Positions 20,092 through 30,700 of a stretch of DNA of 64,000 nucleotides are shown here, in pieces. The stretch is from the NCBI GenBank assembly GCA_937776645.1, contig CALMRI010000012.1:1-64000 (forward strand). The letters are read 5' to 3'. The notes beneath the pieces are model-generated. The model saw only the letters and a program-made list of their open reading frames with translations, ran no database searches and was not told the DNA's origin. The position numbers and the translations under genes are program-made. Source of the stretch: an uncultured Alphaproteobacteria bacterium. Lineage in GTDB: Bacteria > Pseudomonadota > Alphaproteobacteria > Thalassobaculales > Thalassobaculaceae. Each line of letters begins with the position of its first letter. Within the stretch, counting starts at the first letter, position 1.

Positions 20092-21198
20092 CCGACTGAG
20101 CGTAAACGGCCCCGCACGCAGTCGCCCATTCTGAGCGGTGAGCGGTAGCCGGACCATCGGCGCGCCGCCATCCTTGGCCGGGCGGGTCATCAGAGCAAGC
20201 GCCAGCTTGGCGATCGTTACTTGGGAATTCTTCAACTCCCCGCGATCGGCCATTGTGTCGATCAGCCCCGGCAGGCCGCGAATATCGGCGCTTCCAGCAC
20301 CGAGCAAACGCAGCTGCTCATCGAGCGCCAGAGTACCGTTGAACGCGATGTCCGCCGGCGGCCAATCGATGTCAAGGGACTCGATATCCAAGACCCCGCC
20401 GGCGTCTCGCCACGCCACCACATCTTCGATGCTCGCATCGCCGAAATCGCCGCGCAGATGAACCAACGCTTGGATCCGACCCGCGCCGTCCGGGGTGAAA
20501 TATTTCATCGCCGGCGCGTTGAGCGCCGCCAGATCAAGAGACACTGAATGGACCGCAAGCGGGCCGCTGCCCTCTTGTCGCGGGGAAATTCGTACCGTAC
20601 CGCTTGCCTGTTGCGCCGCGGCCAGGCGCTGGGCCGCCATAGGCGCGCCGCTGGAGTGGATTTCATCGACCAGGAGATCGGTGAGTTCGTACCGCAGGTC
20701 TGCCACCTGCGCCGGTCCCGGCTCGAACGTCGCCGACCATGCCTCGGCGCCAAACCGCCAAGCTCGGCTGGTTGACGCATGGTTTACCGCCACTACCAGT
20801 TCATCGGCGCGCAGCTGAATAACCCTTGGCGCCCAGATCTCAACCGTCAGGGATAGTGACGCCGCCTTCGCCGCAAGATCACCCAAAGCCCAAAGCGCCT
20901 TGGCCCGGGGTCGGGCAAACGTCCAACGTACGGCAAAAGGAAACCCGCCACGGCGCATTTTGGTGGGTGTGACCGACAGTTGTTCAGCGGGCAATCCGTC
21001 GAGCCATGTGATGATCGTCGTCCTCGTTTGCTCAGCGACGAACCACCACGCGGCGCTATAGCCAACAGCGCCAATCACAACTGCTAGAGTGATCCGCAAA
21101 ACGCGTCGCACGGCGAATTCTCCGTTGGTTGGGTTGCCGGACGACGGCCACCCGGTTATTTCTAAGACTATGTCTCCATCGGCCCTTCCCCTTAGCAT
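20071..21198 (-). CDS. DUF2125 domain-containing protein
   Basis: N-terminal TM segment ITLAVVIGAVGYSAAWWFVAE; MRRGGFPFAVRWTFARP; conserved position next to tyrA. Start uncertain. Confidence 0.7.
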   Translation of the reverse strand: MLRGRADGDIVLEITGWPSSGNPTNGEFAVRRVLRITLAVVIGAVGYSAAWWFVAEQTRTTIITWLDGLPAEQLSVTPTKMRRGGFPFAVRWTFARPRAKALWALGDLAAKAASLSLTVEIWAPRVIQLRADELVVAVNHASTSRAWRFGAEAWSATFEPGPAQVADLRYELTDLLVDEIHSSGAPMAAQRLAAAQQASGTVRISPRQEGSGPLAVHSVSLDLAALNAPAMKYFTPDGAGRIQALVHLRGDFGDASIEDVVAWRDAGGVLDIESLDIDWPPADIAFNGTLALDEQLRLLGAGSADIRGLPGLIDTMADRGELKNSQVTIAKLALALMTRPAKDGGAPMVRLPLTAQNGRLRAGPFTLSRLASLIR

Positions 21199-21252
21199 TT
21201 TTTAGCCATGGTCGTGTTGGTTTCTAAATATCGATTGACTCCCGAGGACAAG

Positions 21253-21885
21253 ATGGCTCCAAAAGACCAAGCGCTTCCAGAAGACCAGATCTGGGTTTTC
21301 GGCTATGGCTCGCTGATGTGGCGACCGGATTTCGCGTTCGTTGAGCACGTCGTCACGCGGGTGCATGGGTATCATCGCCAATTTTGTGTCTGGTCGCACC
21401 GATATCGCGGCTCGCCCCGTAGCCCGGGCTTGGTTCTGGGCCTCGACCGAGGAGGCTCCTGCCGCGGTATCGCCTATCGTATCGCACCAGATCAGGCGGC
21501 CGAGGTATTGGCCTATCTGGACGAGCGCGAGATGATCACCGGCGTCTACCGACCGTCAAGACTAGCGATGAGCGTGATCAACGGCGAAACGACAGGGCGC
21601 CGAATTACCGCGCAAAGCTATGTCGTCGACCGCGCTCATCCGCAATATGCCGGTGCGTTGACCGCCGAAGAACTCGCAGCTTTGGTCATCCAGGGCGTCG
21701 GTACCGCCGGGCCCTGCCTGGAGTATCTGATCAATACCGTCGGGCACCTTACCGAAATAGGCATGCCGGATCGACGGCTTGAAAGGCTGTTGACTTTGGT
21801 CCGGGAGATGCAGGCCGGTCACCGCCCGACCCCCACACCGCCAGTCGGTCCTCCAGCCCACCCGGCCAATCTACATCGAGCCTGA
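21253..21885 (+). CDS. Gamma-glutamylcyclotransferase (ChaC-like)
   Basis: IWVFGYGSLMWRPDFAFVEHVVTRVHGYHRQFCVWSHRYRGSPRSPGLVLGLDRGGSCRGIAYRI. Confidence 0.93.
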   Translation: MAPKDQALPEDQIWVFGYGSLMWRPDFAFVEHVVTRVHGYHRQFCVWSHRYRGSPRSPGLVLGLDRGGSCRGIAYRIAPDQAAEVLAYLDEREMITGVYRPSRLAMSVINGETTGRRITAQSYVVDRAHPQYAGALTAEELAALVIQGVGTAGPCLEYLINTVGHLTEIGMPDRRLERLLTLVREMQAGHRPTPTPPVGPPAHPANLHRA

Positions 21886-22218
21886 ACGGCGCGGTTTTTC
21901 AATCTTCTTTCGCTTCAAAAAATCAAAAGAAGCCGCCGACCCTTAGAATCGCATTTTCATTGTCTATATATCTCTGATGTCGTCATTCACGATGAGCAGC
22001 GCCTGGACCCTTGAGGGGTTGAGTGTTAGGAGAGAAGGGGTGAGTTGCGCGATGGAAACGGGCGCACGCATGACCGGCATGGGATTTTATTGCTTGCGCC
22101 ACCACCCTTTCGCGACACCCACTCCTCGCTGCTCGATTTTCAACAAACCGGGCTACAAACCCAGGCCGCAACAAAGCCTTACTGACCTTTCGGGGCACAC
22201 GTTGTCAGGAATGTCCCG

Positions 22219-23196
22219 ATGACCGCGACTTTTTATGCGCTTGGCGGGCTGGTACTGCTGATTTTCGGCGCTGAGTTCATGATTAGGGGCGCCGTTTCGA
22301 TCGCCCGCCAGGCCGGGATCAGCCCCCATGTCATCGGTCTGACGGTGATTGCCTTTGGGACTTCCGCCCCGGAACTATTCGTCAGCATGAAGGCGGCGCT
22401 GTACGGATCCCCCGGCATTGCCATTGGCAATGTCATCGGCAGCAACATCGCCAATATTCTTTTGATGATCGGCACCGTCGGCGTGATTTGCCCGTTTATC
22501 TGCACTGGCCGATCCCTCAGACGCGACTGTTTCGTCCTATTCGCCGCGACCCTTGTGTTCATCGCTCTGGCCGGGAACGGCATGATCGAGTTCTGGCATG
22601 GCGCAGTCATGCTTTTCTGTCTCGCGGCCTATTTGACTTATTGCTATTACGACGACCGGCGGGTCGGTCAAGAAGCCGGGCTGCACGCCCAGGAAGCCGA
22701 CGAATTCGAGACCGTCGAGGGAACCAAGACCAAAGCCTGGGCCCACACGGTCTGTGGTCTGGTCGCGGTGATCTCCGGGGCCTGGTTCCTGGTTAATGGG
22801 GCCATAGAAATCGCCGAAGCGATGGGCGTTTCAGAGACCGTCATCGGCATTACGATGGTGGCGATCGGCACCTCGATGCCGGAACTAGCGACAACGTTGG
22901 TCGCCGCCATCCGCCGGCACAATGATGTCGCGCTGGGCAATATTATCGGCAGCAATATCTTCAATACCCTGGGAATTCTTGGAACGGTTTCGATGGCGAA
23001 GCCGCTTACCATTCCGCCAGAAGTCCTCTTATCGGATCTTTGGGTCATGGCCGCCATCACCGGCATCTTCGTCATCGCGGTGGTGACCTTGCGCCGTCTT
23101 AGCAGACCGTTAGCGATGAGCTTCTTCGTGATCTATGCCTGTTATATTTACAGCCAATTCTATCCTCTAAAGGCCATTCTTTTGGCTGCTGGCTAA
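22219..23196 (+). CDS. Calcium/sodium antiporter (CaCA family)
   Basis: Duplicated alpha repeats: TVIAFGTSAPELFVSMKAAL...GNVIGSNIANILL and TMVAIGTSMPELATTLVAAIRR...GNIIGSNIFNTLG. Confidence 0.95.
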   Translation: MTATFYALGGLVLLIFGAEFMIRGAVSIARQAGISPHVIGLTVIAFGTSAPELFVSMKAALYGSPGIAIGNVIGSNIANILLMIGTVGVICPFICTGRSLRRDCFVLFAATLVFIALAGNGMIEFWHGAVMLFCLAAYLTYCYYDDRRVGQEAGLHAQEADEFETVEGTKTKAWAHTVCGLVAVISGAWFLVNGAIEIAEAMGVSETVIGITMVAIGTSMPELATTLVAAIRRHNDVALGNIIGSNIFNTLGILGTVSMAKPLTIPPEVLLSDLWVMAAITGIFVIAVVTLRRLSRPLAMSFFVIYACYIYSQFYPLKAILLAAG

Positions 23197-23289
23197 TGCC
23201 CCTAATCCGAAATTCGCAACGCCCACGACCCCGATAAACAAGCGATCTTCAAATCCACCACACCAGAGCCCAATCCACGATCGCCCCAT

Positions 23290-23652
23290 CTATCGACGAT
23301 AGGTCATCTCCACGCCGACGGCGACGCAATCCGGATAGACGTCCGGCTTTCGGGTCGAGACGATAGCGAGTTTAACGTCACTGCGGAGCGCGACGATACC
23401 AACGATCGCCCGACAGAGAGTTTCCTGCAGATTGAATCGCCGTGCGGTGATGAGCTCACGGAGCTCTTGCCGCAAAAAATCGTAATCAAGGACAGAGGCT
23501 ATATCATCCTCACCAGTCTGCTCGGTGCTGTCTACCTCCAGCTCAATCGAAATCAACAGGCGCTGCGGCTCAGCCTTTTCAAAATCATGAATGCCGATAT
23601 CAGCCTCGACGGCGAAATCCTGGAGGAACAATTTTGTCGATGTGATGGGCAT
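23290..23652 (-). CDS. folB: Dihydroneopterin aldolase
   Basis: LFLQDFAVEADIGIHDFEKAEPQRLLISIELEV, VLDYDFLRQELRELI, RFNLQETLCRAIV. Confidence 0.85.
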   Translation of the reverse strand: MPITSTKLFLQDFAVEADIGIHDFEKAEPQRLLISIELEVDSTEQTGEDDIASVLDYDFLRQELRELITARRFNLQETLCRAIVGIVALRSDVKLAIVSTRKPDVYPDCVAVGVEMTYRR

Positions 23653-23673
23653 GGTTCAACGCATTCCAATCCG

Positions 23674-24444
23674 CTAGGGAGCATCCATGAACGCGACGTC
23701 GCGAGGAAGCTTTTGCAAGTGCTGCCCGCCGTCGATAGTGATCACCTGACCGTTAAGTGAGGGCGTGGCCAGGATAAATCGCGCCGCGCGGACGATGTCC
23801 TGTGTCGAGGAGACCCGGCCCAAGGGGCTCATCTGGCGCCCGACTTGAAAAGTTTTCTCGCCCTGACCGCCGCTTTCCAGGGTGATACCCGGTGCGATGG
23901 CATTGACTCGTACTCGGGGTGCTAGCGCCATGGCCATCGCCAGGGTGGCGCCATGCAGACCGAATTTACTGACGGTATAGGAAAGGTAGTCCGGATTGAC
24001 CGCGAAAATCTTGTTGTCTAGCATATTGACGATGCAGCCATCGCGCTGGGGCGCCCCCAGCTTGAGGAAAGCCTGGCTAAGCAGGATTGGGGCACGAAGA
24101 TTGACCGCGAAATGCCGGTCCAACGCCTCCGCCGTCAACGAGCCGATATCATCGAATTCGAAAAGTGAAGCGTTGTTGATCAACACGGTTAACTCAGGCG
24201 CATCTTTCATCGCCTCAAAAATCAGCGATTGTGCGGCTCGCGCATCGGCAAGATCGGCCTTGATCAGCTTTCCAGCGCCGCCGGCGTCACAAATCTCGCT
24301 GAGCAAATCGGCCGCCGCTTCGCCGGACCTATTATGATGAATACAAATGAACCAGCCGTCCCGCGCAAGCGCCCGGACCATATCTGCGCCTATGCGCCGC
24401 GCCGCGCCGGTAATCAGAACCGCTCCCCTGGTTTGCGTCGTCAT
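23674..24444 (-). CDS. SDR family oxidoreductase (FolM/pteridine reductase-like by context)
   Basis: AVLITGAARRIGADMVRALARDGW, VLINNASLFEFDDI, YTVSKFGLHGATLAMAMALAPRVRVNAIAPG; next to folB. Confidence 0.88.
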   Translation of the reverse strand: MTTQTRGAVLITGAARRIGADMVRALARDGWFICIHHNRSGEAAADLLSEICDAGGAGKLIKADLADARAAQSLIFEAMKDAPELTVLINNASLFEFDDIGSLTAEALDRHFAVNLRAPILLSQAFLKLGAPQRDGCIVNMLDNKIFAVNPDYLSYTVSKFGLHGATLAMAMALAPRVRVNAIAPGITLESGGQGEKTFQVGRQMSPLGRVSSTQDIVRAARFILATPSLNGQVITIDGGQHLQKLPRDVAFMDAP

Positions 24445-24997
24445 TGCCCGCCTGTCCCAACATCGCACCACCACCGCGGTCCGGTTGTCGTCTGACATAG
24501 CCGGCGGGGCGGTGCAAGCGCCATGAACGCGTCATCCCCGGGGTAACGCCATGCCTCGCGACAAAGTGGCCGTTACCAACGATCGCGAGCAGAGCAATTG
24601 CAATCGTAACTTAAGGGCGGGCCCAACACGCGGCTCGCGTTTACTTACCATCCTGCATCAATGCTCTAATTTGTGATGTTTTCACGCTGCAAACCTTCGG
24701 CTCGATAGCTGCTAATTATACACAGCCAATTTAGTGCCGGCCCCGTCACCGCCGCATCGCAAATAGAAAGGCCACCAGACTCTTGATTCAGCTTGACTTC
24801 CCTAAAACTATTATCTTTCAATAAGTTAACATAATTGCCTATTTTTTAGACAATTGGTTCAATGTGAAGGAAGCACGGGGCCGTGAGGCCGATCTCGGAT
24901 GGTTACCCACAGCCTTTTCCACAAGCGTGGTGGATTACTCTTAAGCGGTGTTCTCTACCTAGTTGACGACGCCAGACAGGCTAGCGACATTGAGGCC

Positions 24998-26986
24998 ATG
25001 AACGAGACCAACACGGATAGCAAAAGCGCCGCCAAGGACCCCGGGAGCAAAGCGAAACCGCGTCCAGATATCCAAGCCGGCATCGCAGTTGTCCAGACGC
25101 AGGTGCGTACTCTACCTTCGTCGCCCGGTGTGTACCGGATGCTGGATGCCAATGGTGACGTTCTTTATGTCGGCAAGGCGCGCAACCTGAAAAAGCGCGT
25201 CGTTAGCTACACGACCCCGGCCAAGGTCTCGCATCGAATTTTCCGGATGGTCAGCGAAACCACATCGATGGTCATCGTCACCACCCACACCGAGGTGGAG
25301 GCGCTGCTTCTAGAAAGCAACCTGATCAAACGACTGAAACCGCGTTACAATATCCTGATGCGGGACGACAAATCGTTCCCGCACATTTTAATCACCGGCG
25401 ACCATCAATGGGCCCGCCTCATCAAGCATCGCGGCGCCCAAACCCGGCCCGGAGGCTATTTCGGCCCCTTCGCCTCGGCCGGCGCCGTCAACCGGACGAT
25501 CACCGCGCTGCAACGGGCATTTCTGATCCGCAATTGCTCTGACGCAGTGTTCAACAGCCGGACCCGGCCCTGCCTGCAGTATCAAATCAAGCGCTGCGCT
25601 GCGCCGTGCGTCGACTACATAAGCGCCGAGGGCTATGGCGAGTTGGTGGACCAGGCACGCAGCTTTCTATCCGGAGAAAGTGGCGCCGTGCAACGCGCGC
25701 TGGCCAACAGGATGCAGCAAGCCAGCGATTTGATGGATTTCGAGACGGCGGCGCTGTACCGCGATCGAATTCGGGCCATGACACAGATCCAAGCGCATCA
25801 GGACATCAATGTCGAAGGCCTTGCCGACGCCGACGTCTTCGCGCTTCACAACGAAAGCGGCGCAAGCTGCATTCAGGTGTTTTTCTTCCGCGGCGGCAGC
25901 AATTATGGCAATCGTGCTTATTTCCCCAGCCATGACAAATCCCATGATCCGAGCGAAGTGTTAGCCGCCTTCATCGGCCAATTCTATGACAACAAGCAAC
26001 CGCCTCGCCTGGTTTTGGTCAGTCACGCGCTGGCAGAGAAAGCGTTGCTCGCCGAAGCCTTGTCGGTCCGAGCCGACCGTAAGGTCGAGCTGGCGATGCC
26101 CGTACGGGGCTCGAAGCGTAAGCTGCTCGAACACGCCTTGACCAATGCTCGCGACGCACTTGGCCGGCGATTGGCGGAGACCGCGTCGCATCGGCGCCTG
26201 CTGGAGGGTGTCGCCACAGCCTTTGAACTTAAGGCAGCGCCGGAGCGAATCGAGGTCTATGACAATAGTCATATCCAAGGCACCAACGCCGTCGGCGCGA
26301 TGATCGTCGCCGGGCCGAACGGGTTCATGAAGAATGCCTACCGCAAGTTCAACATTCGCAATGTGATTGGTCCTGGTTCAAAGAACGCCAACACAAAAAA
26401 CGACCAGGCCTCTGAGCCCGAAACGCCCGAGGGGCCAATGATCCAAGGCGGCGACGATTACGCGATGATGCGTCAGGTGCTTCGCCGACGCTTTACCCGC
26501 GCACAGAAGGAAGATCCCGACGGCGACAGGGGAAGTTGGCCGGATCTGGTGCTAATCGATGGCGGGCTGGGACAATTGAGCGTGGCGATCGAGCTCGCAC
26601 GCGAGCTCAGCATCGAAGATGTCCCTTTCGTGGCTATTTCCAAGGGCCCGGACCGGGGTGCCGGGCGTGAACGCTTTCACAGACCTGGTAAATCACCGAT
26701 CTCGATGCCCGAACGCGACCCCGTTCTTTACTATCTGCAACGGCTGCGGGATGAAGCACATCGGTTCGCCATCGAAACACATCGGGCTCGACGGGCAAAA
26801 GCAATCTCGCACACGGGCATCGATGACATTGCAGGGGTTGGCGCAAAACGCAAGAAGGCCCTCCTGCACCACTTTGGCTCGGCCCGAGCGGTATCGAGAG
26901 CCGGGCTCACTGACCTGGAATCCGTCGATGGCGTCAGCAAGACAGTCGCCAAACGCATCTACGATTATTTTCACGATGACGCCTAA
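24998..26986 (+). CDS. uvrC: Excinuclease ABC subunit C
   Basis: [84 protein letters not shown]-terminal HhH. Confidence 0.97.
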   Translation: MNETNTDSKSAAKDPGSKAKPRPDIQAGIAVVQTQVRTLPSSPGVYRMLDANGDVLYVGKARNLKKRVVSYTTPAKVSHRIFRMVSETTSMVIVTTHTEVEALLLESNLIKRLKPRYNILMRDDKSFPHILITGDHQWARLIKHRGAQTRPGGYFGPFASAGAVNRTITALQRAFLIRNCSDAVFNSRTRPCLQYQIKRCAAPCVDYISAEGYGELVDQARSFLSGESGAVQRALANRMQQASDLMDFETAALYRDRIRAMTQIQAHQDINVEGLADADVFALHNESGASCIQVFFFRGGSNYGNRAYFPSHDKSHDPSEVLAAFIGQFYDNKQPPRLVLVSHALAEKALLAEALSVRADRKVELAMPVRGSKRKLLEHALTNARDALGRRLAETASHRRLLEGVATAFELKAAPERIEVYDNSHIQGTNAVGAMIVAGPNGFMKNAYRKFNIRNVIGPGSKNANTKNDQASEPETPEGPMIQGGDDYAMMRQVLRRRFTRAQKEDPDGDRGSWPDLVLIDGGLGQLSVAIELARELSIEDVPFVAISKGPDRGAGRERFHRPGKSPISMPERDPVLYYLQRLRDEAHRFAIETHRARRAKAISHTGIDDIAGVGAKRKKALLHHFGSARAVSRAGLTDLESVDGVSKTVAKRIYDYFHDDA

Positions 26987-27054
26987 CTGGTGTAAATTGT
27001 GACCGTGACCTACATCTTTGGACCGCCTACGGCGCGGCAACCAGGACTGAACAC

Positions 27055-27693
27055 ATGAAAAGGCTGCCGAATATGCTGACGATGTCCCGCATCGCGGTCA
27101 TTCCGGCATTGATCGCGTTGATCTGGATCGGCACGCCGACCTTGCGTTGGGTGGCGCTTGGGATTTATTCTCTGGCCTGTGTGACGGATTATCTGGATGG
27201 TTATCTGGCACGGACGCTAAACCAACAGTCCTCTCTGGGTCGGCTGTTCGATCCGATCGCGGACAAACTTTTGGTTAGTGGCTGTCTCCTGGTGCTTTGC
27301 TCCTTCGGTTACATTACCGGATGGAGCGTCCTGCCGGCGGTGATCATCCTGCTACGCGAGATCCTGGTATCAGGGCTACGTGAGTATTTGGCGGAAATTC
27401 GGGTCGGTCTGCCAGTCAGTCGCCTAGCCAAATGGAAGACGGTCTTACAAATGTTCTCGCTCGGCTTTCTCATCGTCGGGACTGCTAGTCCCGCTGAAAT
27501 ACCATCGGTGATGATTGGTGAGGTTTGTTTGTGGGCCGCAGCGCTGCTCACTTTGTGGACCGGCTATGACTATCTCCGTTCAGGATTGTTGCACGCGAAC
27601 GCGATCGACGATCAACCCAACTCGCAATCCGATGAGTCGGGAGCCGCCTCATCGGCAGAGATCGGAGCCGACGCCACCCGCGATGCCGGCTGA
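27055..27693 (+). CDS. pgsA: CDP-diacylglycerol-glycerol-3-phosphate 3-phosphatidyltransferase
   Basis: LPNMLTMSRIAVIPALIALIW, CVTDYLDGYLARTLNQQSSLGRLFDPIADKLLV (CDP-alcohol phosphatidyltransferase motif). Confidence 0.95.
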   Translation: MKRLPNMLTMSRIAVIPALIALIWIGTPTLRWVALGIYSLACVTDYLDGYLARTLNQQSSLGRLFDPIADKLLVSGCLLVLCSFGYITGWSVLPAVIILLREILVSGLREYLAEIRVGLPVSRLAKWKTVLQMFSLGFLIVGTASPAEIPSVMIGEVCLWAAALLTLWTGYDYLRSGLLHANAIDDQPNSQSDESGAASSAEIGADATRDAG

Positions 27694-27718
27694 GCAAAAG
27701 CCCAATGAAGGATCAACT

Positions 27719-28225
27719 ATGAAAGTCTTCGGCATCGCCGGCTGGAGCGGTGGCGGCAAAACGACCTTGCTGCGCCGGTTGATTCCGGTTCTAACGGATC
27801 GTGGCGTCTCGGTCTCGACCCTCAAGCACGCGCATCACAACTTCGACATCGACAAGCCGGGTAAGGATTCCCATGAGCATCGCCAGGCCGGCGCACGCGA
27901 GGTGTTGATATCGTCGACCCACCGCTGGGCATTGCTGCATGAGAACCGCGGCGATGCGGAGCTTGGTCTGGAGGAAATGCTGGCGCGATTGAGTCCGGTT
28001 GATCTGGTCCTGGTCGAAGGCTTTAAGCATCACCCGCACGACAAGCTTGAGGTCTATCGGCAGGATAATGGCAAACCGTTGCTGCAACCGGACGACCCGT
28101 ATGTCCTGGCGATCGCCAGCGATGTGCCTTTACCGGAGTCAAAAGTCCGGGTTTTCGACCGCGATGATGTCGCGGTGATCGCCGATTTTGTGCTTGCCAG
28201 CGCTGGGCTTCGCGGCCGGTTGTGA
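27719..28225 (+). CDS. mobB: Molybdopterin-guanine dinucleotide biosynthesis protein B
   Basis: MKVFGIAGWSGGGKTTLLRRLIPVL (P-loop), VSTLKHAHHNFDIDKPGKDSHEHRQAGA, LVLVEGFKHHPHDKLEVYR. Confidence 0.95.
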   Translation: MKVFGIAGWSGGGKTTLLRRLIPVLTDRGVSVSTLKHAHHNFDIDKPGKDSHEHRQAGAREVLISSTHRWALLHENRGDAELGLEEMLARLSPVDLVLVEGFKHHPHDKLEVYRQDNGKPLLQPDDPYVLAIASDVPLPESKVRVFDRDDVAVIADFVLASAGLRGRL

Positions 28226-28237
28226 TATTCTGTCGAA

Positions 28238-29524
28238 ATGGCTCAACTCAGTGACGATTGCTTCGCCTTTGGAGGCGACCTGACACCGGTCGACGAGGCG
28301 CTTGCCCATCTGGCGCGAGTCCTGGTTCCGGTGACCGAGCCGGAAAGCGTAGCGCTCCCGCGGGCCTGTGGCCGTATTCTTGCCGAGGCCGTGAGCGCAT
28401 CCGAAAATGTGCCACCCTATGACAATTCCGCAGTCGATGGCTTCGCGGTTTACTTCGATGACCTCGCTGGCGATGGCGAGACCAAATTGCCTATCACTGG
28501 CCGCGCGGCGGCGGGCCATCCGTTACCGCGCGACCAGGTCCGGGGCGAAGCGATCCGAATCTTCACCGGTGCGGTGATGCCATCTGGAGTTCGCGGCTCT
28601 GGAGCTCACGGCCAAGACCCTGATACAGTGCTGATGCAAGAGGATTGCCGGGAAGCCCGCAATATGGTGATGATCCCGCCCGGGATTCGTCGGGGGGCGA
28701 ACCGCCGGTCGGCTGGCGAGGACGTACCGGTCGGCAGCGTCGTTTTGCGCCCTGGCCAGCGTCTACGCCCGCAGGAGATCGGTCTCGCGGCAGCACTCGG
28801 CCGATCCCGGCTTCTGGTCTACACGTCGCTTCGCGCCGCGATCTTTTCCACCGGTGACGAAGTACGAGACCCCGGTACGCCGCGGGCCGCCGGGACGATT
28901 TATGACTCCAATCGTTTCACTCTTGCCGCGCTTTTGCAGGGCTTGGGTTGCGATGTCGACGATCTCGGCATTCTTCCGGACAACCGCCAGGCAATCGCCA
29001 CAGCGTTATCCGCCGCCGCCGCTGACCATGACGTTATCCTTACTTCGGGCGGGGTTTCGACTGGTGGCGAGGACCATGTGCGCGGCGCGGTCGAAGACAC
29101 CGGTTCGCTGCATTTCTGGCGCTTGGCGATCAAACCCGGGCGCCCGATTGCGCTAGGACAAGTGGGGCGCACGCCGTTTATAGGTTTGCCGGGCAACCCG
29201 GTTGCTGCAATGGTGACGTTCCTGCGCGTCGCCCGCCCTTTGGTCCTGCGCTTGGCCGGGTCGGAGGCGTCGGCGCCAAGTCTATTTCAAGTGCAGGCCG
29301 GCTTCAGCTACAAGAAGAAACGGAACCGCCGCGAATATGTTCGGGTCCGACTTGAAACCAGGGCGCCTGGGAGCCACGTCGCTCGGAAATACGAACGCGA
29401 CGGCGCCGGGATTTTGTCATCCATGGTCTTTGCCGATGGCCTCATCGAACTTTCCGAAGATATCACCAGCATAGGCGAGGGTGATTTAGTCGATTATCTA
29501 CCGTTCAGTGAGGTGGGATTGTGA
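28238..29524 (+). CDS. moeA: Molybdopterin molybdenumtransferase
   Basis: PPYDNSAVDGFAVYF, IFTGAVMPSGVR, FSTGDEVRDPGTPRAAGTIYDSNRF, ILTSGGVSTGGEDHV, IGLPGNPVAAMVTF. Confidence 0.96.
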   Translation: MAQLSDDCFAFGGDLTPVDEALAHLARVLVPVTEPESVALPRACGRILAEAVSASENVPPYDNSAVDGFAVYFDDLAGDGETKLPITGRAAAGHPLPRDQVRGEAIRIFTGAVMPSGVRGSGAHGQDPDTVLMQEDCREARNMVMIPPGIRRGANRRSAGEDVPVGSVVLRPGQRLRPQEIGLAAALGRSRLLVYTSLRAAIFSTGDEVRDPGTPRAAGTIYDSNRFTLAALLQGLGCDVDDLGILPDNRQAIATALSAAAADHDVILTSGGVSTGGEDHVRGAVEDTGSLHFWRLAIKPGRPIALGQVGRTPFIGLPGNPVAAMVTFLRVARPLVLRLAGSEASAPSLFQVQAGFSYKKKRNRREYVRVRLETRAPGSHVARKYERDGAGILSSMVFADGLIELSEDITSIGEGDLVDYLPFSEVGL

Positions 29525-29772
29525 AACTTTTGTATTTCGCCTGGGTCAGAACCAAGACCGGCACCGGCGAGGAAACCGTCAGCCCACCGGACAGCGTGTG
29601 CGACGTCGCGGACCTGATCGAGTGGCTGAAACTGCGCGGTAGCGGTGCGGCGGATGCGTTCTCAGATCCGTCCCTGATCAGGGTCGCGGTCAATCAGGAC
29701 TATGTGGAACTCGATCATCCGGTTATCGCCGGCGATGAGATTGCGTTTTTTCCACCGGTCACCGGAGGCTGA
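29521..29772 (+). CDS. moaD: Molybdopterin synthase sulfur carrier subunit
   Basis: Small ubiquitin-like ORF MKLLYFAWVRTKTG...GDEIAFFPPVTGG with C-terminal GG. Confidence 0.95.
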   Translation: MKLLYFAWVRTKTGTGEETVSPPDSVCDVADLIEWLKLRGSGAADAFSDPSLIRVAVNQDYVELDHPVIAGDEIAFFPPVTGG

Positions 29773-29776
29773 TACG

Positions 29777-30229
29777 ATGATCCGGGTGCAGCGCAAGGAC
29801 TTCGATGTCGGCGCCGAGCTCAAGTCGCTAACCAACGGCAATCACCAGATCGGTGGGCTAACAAGCTTCGTCGGGTTGGTTCGAGATATAGCGGGCGGCC
29901 AGAGTGTGTCGGCAATGACCCTAGAGCACTACCCAGGCATGACGGAAAAGCAGCTTTCCGCAATCGAGGAAGAAGCCAATCGGCGTTGGCCCCTGGATGC
30001 CAGCCTGATCATCCACCGCCATGGCCGCCTCGAACCGGGCGACCAGATCGTGCTCGTCGCCTGCGCCTCGGCGCATCGAGAGGCGGCGTTCGAGGCCTGT
30101 CATTTCCTGATCGACTGGTTAAAGACCAAGGCGCCTTTCTGGAAACTCGAAGGTACGCCCGACGGTGACAATTGGGTCGACTCCAAATCCAGCGACGATG
30201 ACGCGGCGGCGCGCTGGGCCAAGGGATGA
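29777..30229 (+). CDS. moaE: Molybdopterin synthase catalytic subunit
   Basis: GGLTSFVGLVRD, MTLEHYPGMTEKQLSAIEEEA, HRHGRLEPGDQIVLVACASAHREAAFEACHFLIDWLKTKAPFWKLE. Confidence 0.96.
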   Translation: MIRVQRKDFDVGAELKSLTNGNHQIGGLTSFVGLVRDIAGGQSVSAMTLEHYPGMTEKQLSAIEEEANRRWPLDASLIIHRHGRLEPGDQIVLVACASAHREAAFEACHFLIDWLKTKAPFWKLEGTPDGDNWVDSKSSDDDAAARWAKG

Positions 30230-30261
30230 ACAGCTCCCTGCCGCATCCCACACGCCCGAAG

Positions 30262-30665
30262 ATGATTCTCCGTCGCGGGGACCTCTGGCTGGGTCGACGG
30301 GCATCTGAAGTTCGGTGAGACACCCGATAGCTGCGCCTGTACGCGAGGTCGCGGAAGAGGCCGGCCTGGTGATCACCAGGGAAATACTGATGCCGCTCTG
30401 CGTCTCCAACACGATGGCATACGGCTCGCCCTACATTGATATTAAATTTCGCCGCGAGATTCTCGATGGAAAACCGCGAGTCTTGGAGCCGGACAAATTG
30501 GAGGCTTGGGCTTGGCACCCGATCGGGGCGCTACCTAAACCGATGTTCGAGACCACCACCATGACACTCCAAGCGATGCAGCGCGGCGCCTGGCGGACGG
30601 CGCCCGAGAATTTGTCAGGAGGCAGCGTTTCGCGGAAGCTCTCGGCTGCCGCTATCAGGCAGTGA
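30262..30665 (+). pseudogene. NUDIX hydrolase pseudogene (at least two frameshifts)
   Basis: Frame fragments MILRRGDLWL / VDGHLKFGETPDSCA / VREVAEEAGLVITREILMPLCVSNTMAYGSPYIDIKF together make a NUDIX box split across frames. Confidence 0.75.
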
Positions 30666-30700
30666 CGATTGATTTTAGCGTAGCTGATTTCAGGGCTGCC

